DNA from: Algibacter mikhailovii
Lineage (GTDB): Bacteria; Bacteroidota; Bacteroidia; Flavobacteriales; Flavobacteriaceae
Direction: 5' to 3'
NCBI RefSeq assembly: GCF_014651495.1
Contig: NZ_BMWZ01000001.1
Coordinates: forward strand, 684,575-748,574
DNA length: 64,000 bases
Positions within the stretch are counted from its first letter, which is position 1. The number at the start of each line of letters is the position of its first letter. The position numbers and the translations under genes were made by a program. This document shows, in pieces, positions 35,625 through 43,763 of this stretch. Below the pieces are notes generated by a model. The model was not told the origin of the DNA and ran no database searches. It was given only the letters and a program-made list of their open reading frames with translations.

Positions 35625-36467
35625 ATGAAACATTTTTTACTTACTTTCTTACTTTGTTCATCTCTAATATCATTTTCGCAGGAAGAAAATACCGAAGAAG
35701 CTGGACAAGATGACACGACCAAAGCTTTAGATGCTACCGCCACACAATGGAGCTTTCAATTTGCTTACCAATCCATGCCCGATTATCATAGTGATATAGT
35801 AAATGGTGCTCCTAGAACAGCGGGCTTAGATAATTATGTCCAATTGCGTATTGTAGCACCAATTCCATTAAAAAATCTAACCATTTTACCTCGAGTGACG
35901 CTAAGACATTATGAAAATGTAAACACGGGTGATAATGGTTTTGGAAACACAGAAATATTTGCTTTAATCATACCTAAAAGCTTTGATTGGGGCACAGGAC
36001 GTACCGGTATTGGTCCCATGGTTACCTTACCTGGTAATAAAAAAGTTGCCAGAGATGAATGGGGATATGGGCTTTCAGGCGCCTTGGTTAATAGTTCTGG
36101 ACGTTGGTTTTACGGGGTATTATTAACGCAATCATGGCGGTCTATTGACCCACGTACTTTACCAGCAGGCTCGTCTACTACCAATCCTTTAGGCATAGCG
36201 CCCTTTTTGAACTATAGAATTGGAGATTCTGGGTTGTATGCTGGAAATGGAGATATGGTAGCCCAATATGACTGGAGTAGCAAAAGCTTCTATTTACCCA
36301 TTGGGTTGCGTTTTGGTAAGGTTTGGGTTTTAGATAAAGGCTCTATTAATGCCTATGCCGAATACCAAACCAGTGCCATATATAATAGTTGGGAAGGTCC
36401 AGCCGTTCAAAATTCTTTCCGCTTAAACTTTACGTATACCATGCCATTTAGTAGTGGAAAAAAATAA
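35625..36467 (+). CDS. Outer-membrane beta-barrel protein
   Basis: 280 residues with a signal peptide (MKHFLLTFLLCSSLISFSQ) and a short acidic linker. A barrel of alternating strands follows, for example YVQLRIVAPIPLKNLTILPRVTLRHYEN, FALIIPKSFDWGTGRTGIGPMVTLPG and FLNYRIGDSGLYAG, which ends in SFRLNFTYTMPF. It is distantly similar in length and pattern to its neighbours at 34690 and 36525, probably the same transporter superfamily. It is 11 bp downstream of the previous gene, so certainly in the same operon. Substrate unknown. Confidence 0.78.
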   Translation: MKHFLLTFLLCSSLISFSQEENTEEAGQDDTTKALDATATQWSFQFAYQSMPDYHSDIVNGAPRTAGLDNYVQLRIVAPIPLKNLTILPRVTLRHYENVNTGDNGFGNTEIFALIIPKSFDWGTGRTGIGPMVTLPGNKKVARDEWGYGLSGALVNSSGRWFYGVLLTQSWRSIDPRTLPAGSSTTNPLGIAPFLNYRIGDSGLYAGNGDMVAQYDWSSKSFYLPIGLRFGKVWVLDKGSINAYAEYQTSAIYNSWEGPAVQNSFRLNFTYTMPFSSGKK

Positions 36468-36524
36468 GCTTTTTATATTTATATACTGGATATAAGGCAA
36501 AAGCATAATGCAAACCGAACACCA

Positions 36525-37370
36525 ATGAAAACTTTCCAATCCATTCTCCGATTCCTTTTTTTTCTGTTAGTATCTAGCTCATTTTTGCAGGGCCAAGAGG
36601 AAAACCATGAGATAGTACATGATGCGCATGAAAGTAACCAACCCATTTATAAATTAGACTCTCAGCGTACATGGCCATTTTTCAGCTTTCTAAATGACCC
36701 AGGAGATGACGCCAGCACTCTGGGTTTAGAATTTGAAAGCACTTTAAAAGTAGGCAAGTATAATGTAAAGAACATCTCTTATTTTGAAGTCAATCAATAT
36801 CCAAGACCCATTCCTGGACAACCTGTTGGTAACCCTATTGAAGGCGGAAATATCAAGGCCGTAGATGGTATTAATGATTTACTTATGGGCTTTTGGTTTA
36901 CCAAAAGGGAGGCACATCATGGTAAACATCATTTAGCCCTAGGTTTTGCGGCTCAGTTACCAACCGCTGCCGACCCAACACTTGGAAGTGGGCAATGGTC
37001 TATTGGGCCTAGTTTTGATTACGAATATGAAAATGGCCGATTATTTGCCGGAGCAATTGCACTTCAACTTTGGTCTTTCGCCGGTTCATCTGAACGTAAA
37101 GATGTAAACATGCTCATGATTAAACCCTTTATAGTCTATAACATAGCTAAACGTTTTGATTTGATTTATATGCCTTATGGGGTATCAGTATATTGGAATA
37201 AACCATCAAGTGAAGCGGTTTACCTTCCACTAGGTGGTGGTGGTCAGTACCAATTTCCTTTAGGAAAAACAACTACCCTTAATACGGGCGTCCAATTTTT
37301 TAAGAATGTGATAAGACCAACAAAAGGAACGGTTTACGATCTGCGCTTTTTAGTAGAATTTGTGTTTTAG
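36525..37370 (+). CDS. Outer-membrane beta-barrel protein
   Basis: 281 residues with a signal peptide (about 1-23, ending LQGQ) and a His/Glu-containing linker. Barrel strands such as LGLEFESTLKVGKYNVKNISYFEV, LALGFAAQLPTAADPTLGSGQWSIGPSFDYEY, LFAGAIALQLWSFAGSS and VKPFIVYNIAKRFDLIY-like segments follow, and it ends in YDLRFLVEFVF with the terminal Phe of outer-membrane proteins. It resembles the two preceding barrel proteins; three tandem related porin-like proteins suggest either different cargos or a complex. Function is inferred only from fold and context. Confidence 0.78.
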   Translation: MKTFQSILRFLFFLLVSSSFLQGQEENHEIVHDAHESNQPIYKLDSQRTWPFFSFLNDPGDDASTLGLEFESTLKVGKYNVKNISYFEVNQYPRPIPGQPVGNPIEGGNIKAVDGINDLLMGFWFTKREAHHGKHHLALGFAAQLPTAADPTLGSGQWSIGPSFDYEYENGRLFAGAIALQLWSFAGSSERKDVNMLMIKPFIVYNIAKRFDLIYMPYGVSVYWNKPSSEAVYLPLGGGGQYQFPLGKTTTLNTGVQFFKNVIRPTKGTVYDLRFLVEFVF

Positions 37371-37405
37371 ACGTATATAGAATAGAAATTATAATAATAA
37401 ATATT

Positions 37406-38041
37406 ATGGTTAACCAGCTACAAGAATTACCAGACAGCATTTACTTAAATCGATTAAGACGATTTATTGATATCGTTTATGCGGTTATTTTTTTTCATAT
37501 GATAACCAATTATCTTCCACTAATAGAAGATATGGAATGGACGCATAAAGAATATGGCCTATTATCGCATATGGCAGACAGTTCCAATGAACTTTTACGG
37601 ATTTTTATTGGTGCTGGCCTCGCACTGATGTACTGGAATCAAAATAACGGCTTATTTAAAAATTTAGTTAAAACTAACGGTACCCATGTGGCGCTTTCAC
37701 TTATTCAACTATTTTTAGTTTGTCTCTATGTATTTTTCGCCATTGCAGACCCCGATTTAGAAACACATTCATCACCGGCACTACAAGCAGCAAGTTTGGC
37801 ATTAGCTGGTTTTATTAGCGTTTGGTCTTGGATTTATGCCTCAAAAAATAATATGATTAATGAATCTTTGACTGAAGAGGATATTAACAATATCACACGC
37901 AGTAATTTTATGGAACCTGCCACTGCTGTTGTTAATATAGGATTAGCTTTTGTGGGTCCTATGGTTTGGACTTTGGCCTGGTTTGTACTGCCACCATTTT
38001 TCATATGGATACTAAATAAAAGAAAAAAACATGTGGATTAA
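37406..38041 (+). CDS. TMEM175-like integral membrane protein
   Basis: A 211-residue inner-membrane protein with about five to six TM segments. The N-terminal RRFIDIVYAVIFFHMI resembles the RxxxFSD-type signature of TMEM175/DUF1211 potassium channels, but the FSD is not conserved (it reads FID), so the assignment is tentative. A helix with ALSLIQLFLVCLYVFFAIADPDLE and a C-terminal pair of TM helices (VVNIGLAFVGPMVWTLAWFVLPPFFIWIL) follow. It precedes a second putative ion channel by 48 bp. Why two channel-like proteins stand in a sulfatase locus is unclear; charge balance during anion uptake is one idea. Confidence 0.65.
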   Translation: MVNQLQELPDSIYLNRLRRFIDIVYAVIFFHMITNYLPLIEDMEWTHKEYGLLSHMADSSNELLRIFIGAGLALMYWNQNNGLFKNLVKTNGTHVALSLIQLFLVCLYVFFAIADPDLETHSSPALQAASLALAGFISVWSWIYASKNNMINESLTEEDINNITRSNFMEPATAVVNIGLAFVGPMVWTLAWFVLPPFFIWILNKRKKHVD

Positions 38042-38089
38042 AGCAATCAAATGACCACCTTTGTAATATAATTTAAGAATTCATTTCTG

Positions 38090-38728
38090 ATGAAGGACAT
38101 GCGTGATATAATAAATAACAAATCCATATCCTCTGTGCTATTGTTACTATGTCTTGCTGTTTTTATTTTTTTGATACCGCTATTTACTTTCCGAGCCCAT
38201 ATAATTTCGGTTGTATTATTGTCAGCAATCATTCTCTTAGCCGGTTATTCCATAAGCACAAGAGTGACACAGGTTGCTATTGCCACCATCTTGGTTGAAC
38301 TCTCTACGAGTGCAACAGATTTTATTTATCTTAATTATTTTGCAGAACTTTTTACAAATATTTTTTTTATTTATATTGTTATTCGGGTAATCTTGGATTT
38401 ATTGCACCGAAAAGAGGTGGACATATATGCCTTAGTCGATGCTATTAATGGTTATTTGCTCATAGGCTTAATGTTTTGTAGCCTTGTTGCTTTTGTTGAC
38501 CTTTATGCTCCAGGGTCCTACAATAGCACTGCTGATTCTAAAATGGAACTGGTATACTATACTATGATTACCTTAACCACAGCTGGGTATGGCGATATTA
38601 CCCCGCAATTGCCATTGGCGCAGTCCTTATCTATGCTTATTGCGGTAACAGGCCAATTTTATGTAGCCGTTATTGTAGCTATACTAGTGGGGAAATTTTC
38701 AAGCTTAAACACCAAAGAAAAAAACTAA
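38090..38728 (+). CDS. Ion channel protein with potassium-type pore
   Basis: 212 residues: about five TM helices, then a pore loop and final helix. The selectivity filter TTAGYGD is in the segment YTMITLTTAGYGDITPQLPLAQSLSMLIAVTGQFYVAVIVAILVG, which fits two-TM-pore ion channel domains, with Ala in place of the usual Val of TVGYG. The N-terminal four helices lack a clear voltage-sensor Arg array. A short Lys-rich C-terminus has no RCK domain. It is expected to conduct K+ or another monovalent cation. Located between the TMEM175-like gene and the PAP2 gene on the same strand. Confidence 0.88.
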   Translation: MKDMRDIINNKSISSVLLLLCLAVFIFLIPLFTFRAHIISVVLLSAIILLAGYSISTRVTQVAIATILVELSTSATDFIYLNYFAELFTNIFFIYIVIRVILDLLHRKEVDIYALVDAINGYLLIGLMFCSLVAFVDLYAPGSYNSTADSKMELVYYTMITLTTAGYGDITPQLPLAQSLSMLIAVTGQFYVAVIVAILVGKFSSLNTKEKN

Positions 38729-38798
38729 CGCTTAAACTTAGATTCAAAAGTCTAAATACATGAAATTACTGATATTAAACCAAACAAAAACTTCAATC

Positions 38799-40334
38799 AT
38801 GAGAATATCATTAGCTTTTATATTTGTCTTAACCATAACCACTGGTTTTGCACAATATGCCGTAAGCCCAAACCATGCCAATAGTTATGCTTCTAACTAC
38901 CGAAGTGTAACTACAAATGTACTACCTTCCCCAAAGGTAAATTTCTCTCAATTATATTTAGATGAAAATGGCAATTACCAAAACAACGATCTTAGCGCCG
39001 CTAATTCAAACTTAAACACATCATCTCACAGCTACATGATGTATCAAGATTCTACAGCGGTTAAGAAAAAATGGTACAAAACAGATACAGGAACGTCTTT
39101 AATTATAGCAGGTGGTTTAATTACTGCAGGTACTATTATGCACTTTAATACCGATTTTAAAGTAGGTGTTAAAGATGAAATCAATCGCTATTTGCCAGAT
39201 TTCCATAATGCGATTGATGATTACACCCAATACATCCCTTACGCTGCAGTATTTGCTCTAGATGCTGCTGGTATAAAAAGTCAACATAGTACATATAGAA
39301 AAATATCAACCATTGGTACGGCAATAGGTATAAATTTAATTGTAGTACAAGGTTTAAAGTATAGTATTGCAGAGCCAAGACCAGACGGTTCTAGTAATAA
39401 TTCTTTTCCTTCAGGACATACAGCAACTGCTTTTATGGGAGCGCATATCTTTCATAAAGAATATAAGCACAGAAGCCCATTTTATAGTATTGCAGCCTAT
39501 ACCTTAGCAACCTTTACAGGTGTTATGAGACAATTAAACGACAGACACTGGATTTCTGATGTTTTTGCTGGTGCAGGTATTGGTATTGGAACAACAGAAC
39601 TTGCCTATTTTTTGAATGATGGCTGGTGGAAAGAGAAAGGTATTAACGAGATTGAAGAAACCAATAGAGTCATTAATGAATCCAAACCGTCTTTCCTAGG
39701 GGTTAAAGTAGGTTATGCCAGTTTAGTAAATTCTACCGATGGAAATGAACCTGGATTAGAAGCCAAAGAAGGTTTTAAAATATCATTTGAAGGGGCCTAT
39801 TTCTTTAATAGAAACTTAGGTGTTGGTGGTGAGATAGGGTTTCAAAGTTTCCCCAATACGATAAGTGACGCTTTAAAACAAGAATTTGCTGATGAAGGTT
39901 TTGAGGTACTGCCACAATCCTCAGGTAACAGACTGTATTACTTTGGTCCGTATTATCAAATTCCATTTGGTAAGAATATCGTTGGAACAAAACTGCATGC
40001 TGGGCTAATTTCAGGTCCTAATACCAAAATTTTTGTTAGAGAAAACCAAGAAACTTTTGACTTGAAGGAAGATGCACCACAGGAATATGTTTATGCAGAT
40101 TATGACCCAAAAAGTTCATTTAGTTACGCCACAGGTATTTATTATAGACGCGTACTGAATAAAAACTTATCTGTTGGCGCTTATTTTGATTATGCTTGGG
40201 CTGATGTAAAATATGATGTAACCTACATGGACGACTTTAATAATGGAAATCCAATTTATTTTCCTAAAGAAAGTAAAACCACTAATTACGACTCCTATTC
40301 ATTTGGTGCCAACGTGAGTATCATGCTTTGGTAA
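38799..40334 (+). CDS. PAP2-family phosphatase fused to an outer-membrane beta-barrel
   Basis: A 511-residue exported protein. The start at 38799 gives a signal peptide (MRISLAFIFVLTITTGFAQ). Residues about 95-280 are a PAP2 acid phosphatase domain with all three motifs: K-x6-R-P (KYSIAEPRP), PSGH (NSFPSGHTATAF), and R-x5-H-x3-D (MRQLNDRHWISD), the usual catalytic set for lipid phosphate or undecaprenyl-pyrophosphate-type substrates. From about 300 the sequence turns into beta-strands (GVKVGYASLVN, GFKISFEGAYFFNRNLGVGGEIGFQ) ending in SFGANVSIMLW, an outer-membrane barrel. The fusion would place the phosphatase at the outer membrane. A terminator follows, so it closes the locus. Confidence 0.9.
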   Translation: MRISLAFIFVLTITTGFAQYAVSPNHANSYASNYRSVTTNVLPSPKVNFSQLYLDENGNYQNNDLSAANSNLNTSSHSYMMYQDSTAVKKKWYKTDTGTSLIIAGGLITAGTIMHFNTDFKVGVKDEINRYLPDFHNAIDDYTQYIPYAAVFALDAAGIKSQHSTYRKISTIGTAIGINLIVVQGLKYSIAEPRPDGSSNNSFPSGHTATAFMGAHIFHKEYKHRSPFYSIAAYTLATFTGVMRQLNDRHWISDVFAGAGIGIGTTELAYFLNDGWWKEKGINEIEETNRVINESKPSFLGVKVGYASLVNSTDGNEPGLEAKEGFKISFEGAYFFNRNLGVGGEIGFQSFPNTISDALKQEFADEGFEVLPQSSGNRLYYFGPYYQIPFGKNIVGTKLHAGLISGPNTKIFVRENQETFDLKEDAPQEYVYADYDPKSSFSYATGIYYRRVLNKNLSVGAYFDYAWADVKYDVTYMDDFNNGNPIYFPKESKTTNYDSYSFGANVSIMLW

Positions 40335-40351
40335 TATAGAACGTATTAATT

Positions 40352-40394
40352 AAATCAGGCCTTCATAACATACTTTGGAAGCCTGATTTTTTTT
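40352..40394 (+). terminator. Rho-independent terminator closing the sulfatase locus
   Basis: AAATCAGGCCTTC-loop-GGAAGCCTGATTTTTTTT: a stem of about 11-12 bp with one bulge and a run of eight T, starting 18 bp past the PAP2 gene stop. Confidence 0.88.
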
Positions 40395-40594
40395 GAATTA
40401 TTTTCAAATGTCTTGTGACTCGAACATAACATCAATTTTAAGTAAAATGAAAATTTAACCCCATTATATTGACAGATTATAGAATTATTTTAAGAATCAA
40501 TTCATATTATTCAATCCTGCAATCATGATAAACAAAATCTATGGATTAATAAGAAATTAAAATTTCTATTTCTGCCAAAACTAACACTGAGTTC

Positions 40595-40602
40595 TATATT
40601 TG
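40595..40602 (+). promoter_or_regulatory. -7 promoter element of peroxiredoxin gene
   Basis: TATATTTG matches the Bacteroidota -7 motif TAnnTTTG exactly. Transcription should begin near 40609, so the ATG at 40639 is used and the in-frame ATG at 40600 is not. The -33 box is not clear. The rest of the 304-bp gap from the PAP2 gene holds only the terminator and AT-rich DNA. Confidence 0.7.
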
Positions 40603-40638
40603 CATTCGAAATTTACAAACATTAAAAAAGATATAAAA

Positions 40639-41283
40639 ATGGCATTAGTAGGAAAAAAATTTCCAGATTTAAACGTTGACGCAATGAATGATATGGGCGA
40701 TACTTTTAAAGTAAACGTTCTTGAAGAAGCTGTTAACAATAAGAAAAAAGTAGTATTGTTTTGGTACCCAAAAGATTTCACTTTTGTTTGCCCAACTGAA
40801 TTACACGCTTTTCAAGCGGCTTTAGGTGAATTCGAAAAAAGAAATACTATTGTTATAGGTGCTTCTTGTGATACACCAGAGGTGCACTTTGCTTGGTTAA
40901 GTACAGCAAAAGATAATGGTGGTATTGAGGGTGTTACTTATCCAATATTAGCAGATAGCAACAGAAATTTATCAAGTGTTTTAGGTATCCTTGATATTAC
41001 AAACGAAACTTTTGATGAAGAAACTGGTACAGTTCAAGTTGAAGGCGATAATGTAACATACAGAGCTACATATATTATTGATGAAGATGGTGTTGTACAA
41101 CACGAAAGTATAAACAACATGCCTTTAGGAAGAAACGTTGGAGAGTACCTTCGTTTGGTTGATGCTTTAACGCACGTACAAGAAAAAGGAGAAGTTTGTC
41201 CAGCAAACTGGGAAGAAGGTAAAAGTGCTATGAATGCAAATGCAAAAGCTACGGCTGAGTATTTAGCAGCTCATGCAAACTAA
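40639..41283 (+). CDS. 2-Cys peroxiredoxin (AhpC/Prx1 type)
   Basis: A 214-residue cytoplasmic peroxidase that reduces hydrogen peroxide and organic peroxides. The peroxidatic cysteine Cys51 is in the motif FTFVCPTELHAFQ and the resolving cysteine Cys187 in GEVCPANW, so it is a typical 2-Cys enzyme. DTPEVHFAW and the MPLGRNVGEYLR block are typical of the Prx1/AhpC subfamily. The start at 40639 is supported by the -7 element at 40595. A thioredoxin-fold gene follows 93 bp downstream, with a palindromic repeat between, and probably supplies its electrons; the peroxiredoxin-thioredoxin-small protein order is known from Flavobacteriaceae. Confidence 0.95.
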   Translation: MALVGKKFPDLNVDAMNDMGDTFKVNVLEEAVNNKKKVVLFWYPKDFTFVCPTELHAFQAALGEFEKRNTIVIGASCDTPEVHFAWLSTAKDNGGIEGVTYPILADSNRNLSSVLGILDITNETFDEETGTVQVEGDNVTYRATYIIDEDGVVQHESINNMPLGRNVGEYLRLVDALTHVQEKGEVCPANWEEGKSAMNANAKATAEYLAAHAN

Positions 41284-41293
41284 AAACCTAAAG

Positions 41294-41361
41294 GTCATTG
41301 CGGGCAAAGTGTGGCAATCTGTTCAATTTTAGTAAGATCGCTTCATTTCTCTCGCAATGAC
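41294..41361. repeat. Solitary palindromic (REP-like) element
   Basis: A 68-bp element bounded by GTCATTGCGGG and CTCGCAATGAC, which are inverted repeats with one mismatch. Inside are GTGGCAATCTG and AGATCGCTTC, which also pair imperfectly. It resembles the GTCATTGCGAG...CTCGCAATGAC palindromes dispersed in Bacteroidota genomes (my recollection, not searched). It lies between the peroxiredoxin and thioredoxin genes. Confidence 0.8.
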
Positions 41362-41376
41362 AATAAAATATAAGTT

Positions 41377-41691
41377 ATGGTTAAAGAATTAAACGAAGAC
41401 AATCTACAAAGCTTAGTCGCTGATAATGATACGGTTGTTGTACAATATTCAGCAACATGGTGCGGTAATTGTAGAATCATGAAACCAAAAGTAAAAAAGT
41501 TGGCGTCTGAGTTAGAAGACGTAACTTTTATCATTGCTGATGCGGAAAAATTTCCTGAAAGCAGAAAACTGGCTACGGTAGATAATTTACCAACTTTTGC
41601 CACTTTTAAAAATGGGGCATTTGTAAACCAAGTTCAGACTAATAAATTTGATGTTTTAAAAGACTTAGTAAATGAAGTTACCAGTAATTAA
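41377..41691 (+). CDS. Thioredoxin-family protein
   Basis: A 104-residue cytoplasmic thioredoxin-fold protein with the redox motif WCGNC (Cys29 and Cys32; CGNC instead of CGPC, so the redox potential may differ). The conserved cis-Pro is in NLPTFATFKNGA (about residues 70-80). It is shorter in the N-terminal helix than classic TrxA. The reading frame overlaps the next gene by 20 bp. The neighbouring 2-Cys peroxiredoxin is the probable electron acceptor (inference from gene order). Confidence 0.92.
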   Translation: MVKELNEDNLQSLVADNDTVVVQYSATWCGNCRIMKPKVKKLASELEDVTFIIADAEKFPESRKLATVDNLPTFATFKNGAFVNQVQTNKFDVLKDLVNEVTSN

Positions 41692-41929
41692 GCATTTAAC
41701 GCAATTTATTGACGATAATGACGAAGATTTTGTAGTTGAAACTATTGAAACTCTGGAAGCATTAACAGAAGTATCATCCCTTAAGGATGAAGAATTAGAC
41801 GTTATTGGTGAGCTTATCTCTAATATGTATGGCGCCATTGAAGTTAACAAAATGACTAAAGATGGTACGCCTAAAAAAGAAGCATTAAATAGTTTTATGG
41901 GCAGAGTTATGGGCTCAATAGATACATAA
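41672..41929 (+). CDS. Small conserved acidic protein of the peroxiredoxin operon
   Basis: An 85-residue acidic helical protein without Cys, signal peptide or TM segment. Its core, FIDDNDEDFVVETIETLEALTEVSSLKDEELDVIGELISNMYGAIEV, is typical of an unnamed family (I recall it as DUF6952) found after thioredoxin in flavobacteria. It overlaps the thioredoxin gene by 20 bp, so the two are translationally coupled. A function in peroxide defence is inferred from position only. Confidence 0.82.
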   Translation: MKLPVIKHLTQFIDDNDEDFVVETIETLEALTEVSSLKDEELDVIGELISNMYGAIEVNKMTKDGTPKKEALNSFMGRVMGSIDT

Positions 41930-41951
41930 TTGAAAAAGAAAAATGGATCTT

Positions 41952-41990
41952 AAAAAAACCACTTTGTGTATGCAAAGTGGTTTTTTGTTT
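41952..41990 (+). terminator. Rho-independent terminator after peroxiredoxin operon
   Basis: AAAAAAACCACTTTG-TGTATG-CAAAGTGGTTTTTTG: a 14-bp perfect stem and T-run, 23 bp past the last stop codon of the operon. Confidence 0.92.
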
Positions 41991-42083
41991 TTATTATCCA
42001 TAACTTTCTCCAGAATAGATTCTATTGCACTGATAATACACACTTGGAAAGAATACTATTAGGACAATAAATACCACGGAACC

Positions 42084-43736
42084 ATGACACACAACAAACA
42101 CCTTAATCCATTTATTGTATGCTTTTTTATACTTGCTTTCATACATTCTTGTAAAAAAACTGCTGATTATGAGCAAGCGTCCAAAAAAAGCAAAAAACCT
42201 AATATCCTATTTATCATGTCTGATGACCATGCATACCAAGCTATCAGTGCATATTCAGATAGGTTAATTCAGACGCCAAACATTGACCGAATTGCTGATG
42301 AAGGCATCTTATTTACAAATGCCTGTGTTACCAATTCCATATGCGCGCCATCGCGAGCAACGATTCTTACCGGTAAACATACCCATTTAAATGGAAAAAT
42401 TGATAATAAAATGCCATTTGACACTACCCAAGTTACGTTTCCGCAGCTCTTCCAAAATGCAGGATACGAAACGGCTATGTATGGTAAATTACATTTTGGA
42501 AATAACCCGAAAGGTGTAGATGATTTTATGATATTACCCGGGCAGGGTAATTATATAAACCCTAAGTTTATTACTAAAGATGGTGATACTACTATCACGG
42601 GCTACGTTACGGATATAATTACGGATTTAACCATTAACTGGCTCGACAAAAAGCGAAATAAGGACAAGCCTTTTATGATGATGTATTTACATAAAGCACC
42701 ACATAGACCTTGGTGGCCAAGTCCTGAAAAATTTAAAGAATACACCCAAAAAACATTTCCTGAACCTGCCACACTTTTTGATGATTATTCCAATAGAGGG
42801 ACTGCAGCTAAAACTGCTGAGATGAATTTACTCACCCACATGACTTACGGACATGATTCAAAAATAAGACCAGAAACCATTGAAGCCATGGGATCGGTTC
42901 AGCCATACGTAGCGCCAATAAAATGGGGTAAAATAGATGGATTTACAGGACCTTATGGTAGAGCCAATAAAGAACAAAAAGAATTATATGACCCTATAAT
43001 TGATTCCATCAATAGCCGGTTCAAAACCCATTGGCTTACCATGAATGATAAAGAAAAAATGAAGTGGAAATATCAGCGCTATATGCAAGATTATCTCGGT
43101 TGTATTTCTTCTGTAGATGATAATGTTGGTCGGGTTTTAGATTATTTAGATGACAGTGCGTTGGCAAAAAACACCATCGTTGTATACACCTCAGACCAAG
43201 GCTTTTATCTTGGGGAACATGGTTGGTTTGATAAACGTTTTATCTACGATGAATCTTTTAAAACACCATTATTAATTCGTTGGCCAAATGAAATAAAACC
43301 AGGAACTACGAATGATGAAATGGTACAAAATTTAGACTTTGCCCAAACCTTTTTAGAGGCCGCTCAAATAGAAGCACCTGAAGATATGCAAGGAGAAAGC
43401 TTAATGCCTTTACTGCGGGGCAATGACAAACAGTGGAATCGTGACGCGGTCTACTACCACTACTATGAATATCCTTCGGTGCATATGGTAAAGCGTCATT
43501 ATGGCATGGTAACCAAAGCATACAAATTAGCGCATTTTTATTATGATGTTGACGAATGGGAGCTATACGATAGAAAGAAAGATCCACAAGAAATGCATAA
43601 TGAATATAATAATCCTGCGTATGCGAATATCGTTGCGGAATTGAAACATAAATTAAAAGACTTAAGGCTAAAATATAAAGACGCTCCTGAGTTAGACGAA
43701 AAATATATTGACCTGTATAAAAATCATAGTCATTGA
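42084..43736 (+). CDS. Sulfatase, S1 family, lipoprotein
   Basis: A 550-residue lipoprotein sulfatase. The signal peptide ends at lipobox HSC (Cys23). The core includes LFIMSDDHAYQAISAY (metal Asp pair), the maturation motif CAPSR with Cys87, GKLHFG, KAPHRPWWPSPEKF and VYTSDQGFYLGEHGWFDKRFIYDESFKTPL. This is the iduronate-2-sulfatase-like group (S1_7/S1_8/S1_16-type), common in polysaccharide-utilising marine Bacteroidota and different from the three enzymes upstream. It stands alone between the peroxiredoxin operon terminator and convergent ankyrin/katG genes. No polysaccharide-uptake genes accompany it. Maturation again requires an enzyme outside the window. Confidence 0.94.
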   Translation: MTHNKHLNPFIVCFFILAFIHSCKKTADYEQASKKSKKPNILFIMSDDHAYQAISAYSDRLIQTPNIDRIADEGILFTNACVTNSICAPSRATILTGKHTHLNGKIDNKMPFDTTQVTFPQLFQNAGYETAMYGKLHFGNNPKGVDDFMILPGQGNYINPKFITKDGDTTITGYVTDIITDLTINWLDKKRNKDKPFMMMYLHKAPHRPWWPSPEKFKEYTQKTFPEPATLFDDYSNRGTAAKTAEMNLLTHMTYGHDSKIRPETIEAMGSVQPYVAPIKWGKIDGFTGPYGRANKEQKELYDPIIDSINSRFKTHWLTMNDKEKMKWKYQRYMQDYLGCISSVDDNVGRVLDYLDDSALAKNTIVVYTSDQGFYLGEHGWFDKRFIYDESFKTPLLIRWPNEIKPGTTNDEMVQNLDFAQTFLEAAQIEAPEDMQGESLMPLLRGNDKQWNRDAVYYHYYEYPSVHMVKRHYGMVTKAYKLAHFYYDVDEWELYDRKKDPQEMHNEYNNPAYANIVAELKHKLKDLRLKYKDAPELDEKYIDLYKNHSH

Positions 43737-43763
43737 ATTTAAAAAAAAATAAACTAGCCGGTT

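Noticed and set aside
40600-40638. Earlier in-frame start of the peroxiredoxin
   Set aside because: The ATG overlaps the -7 promoter element TATATTTG and would precede the transcript start.
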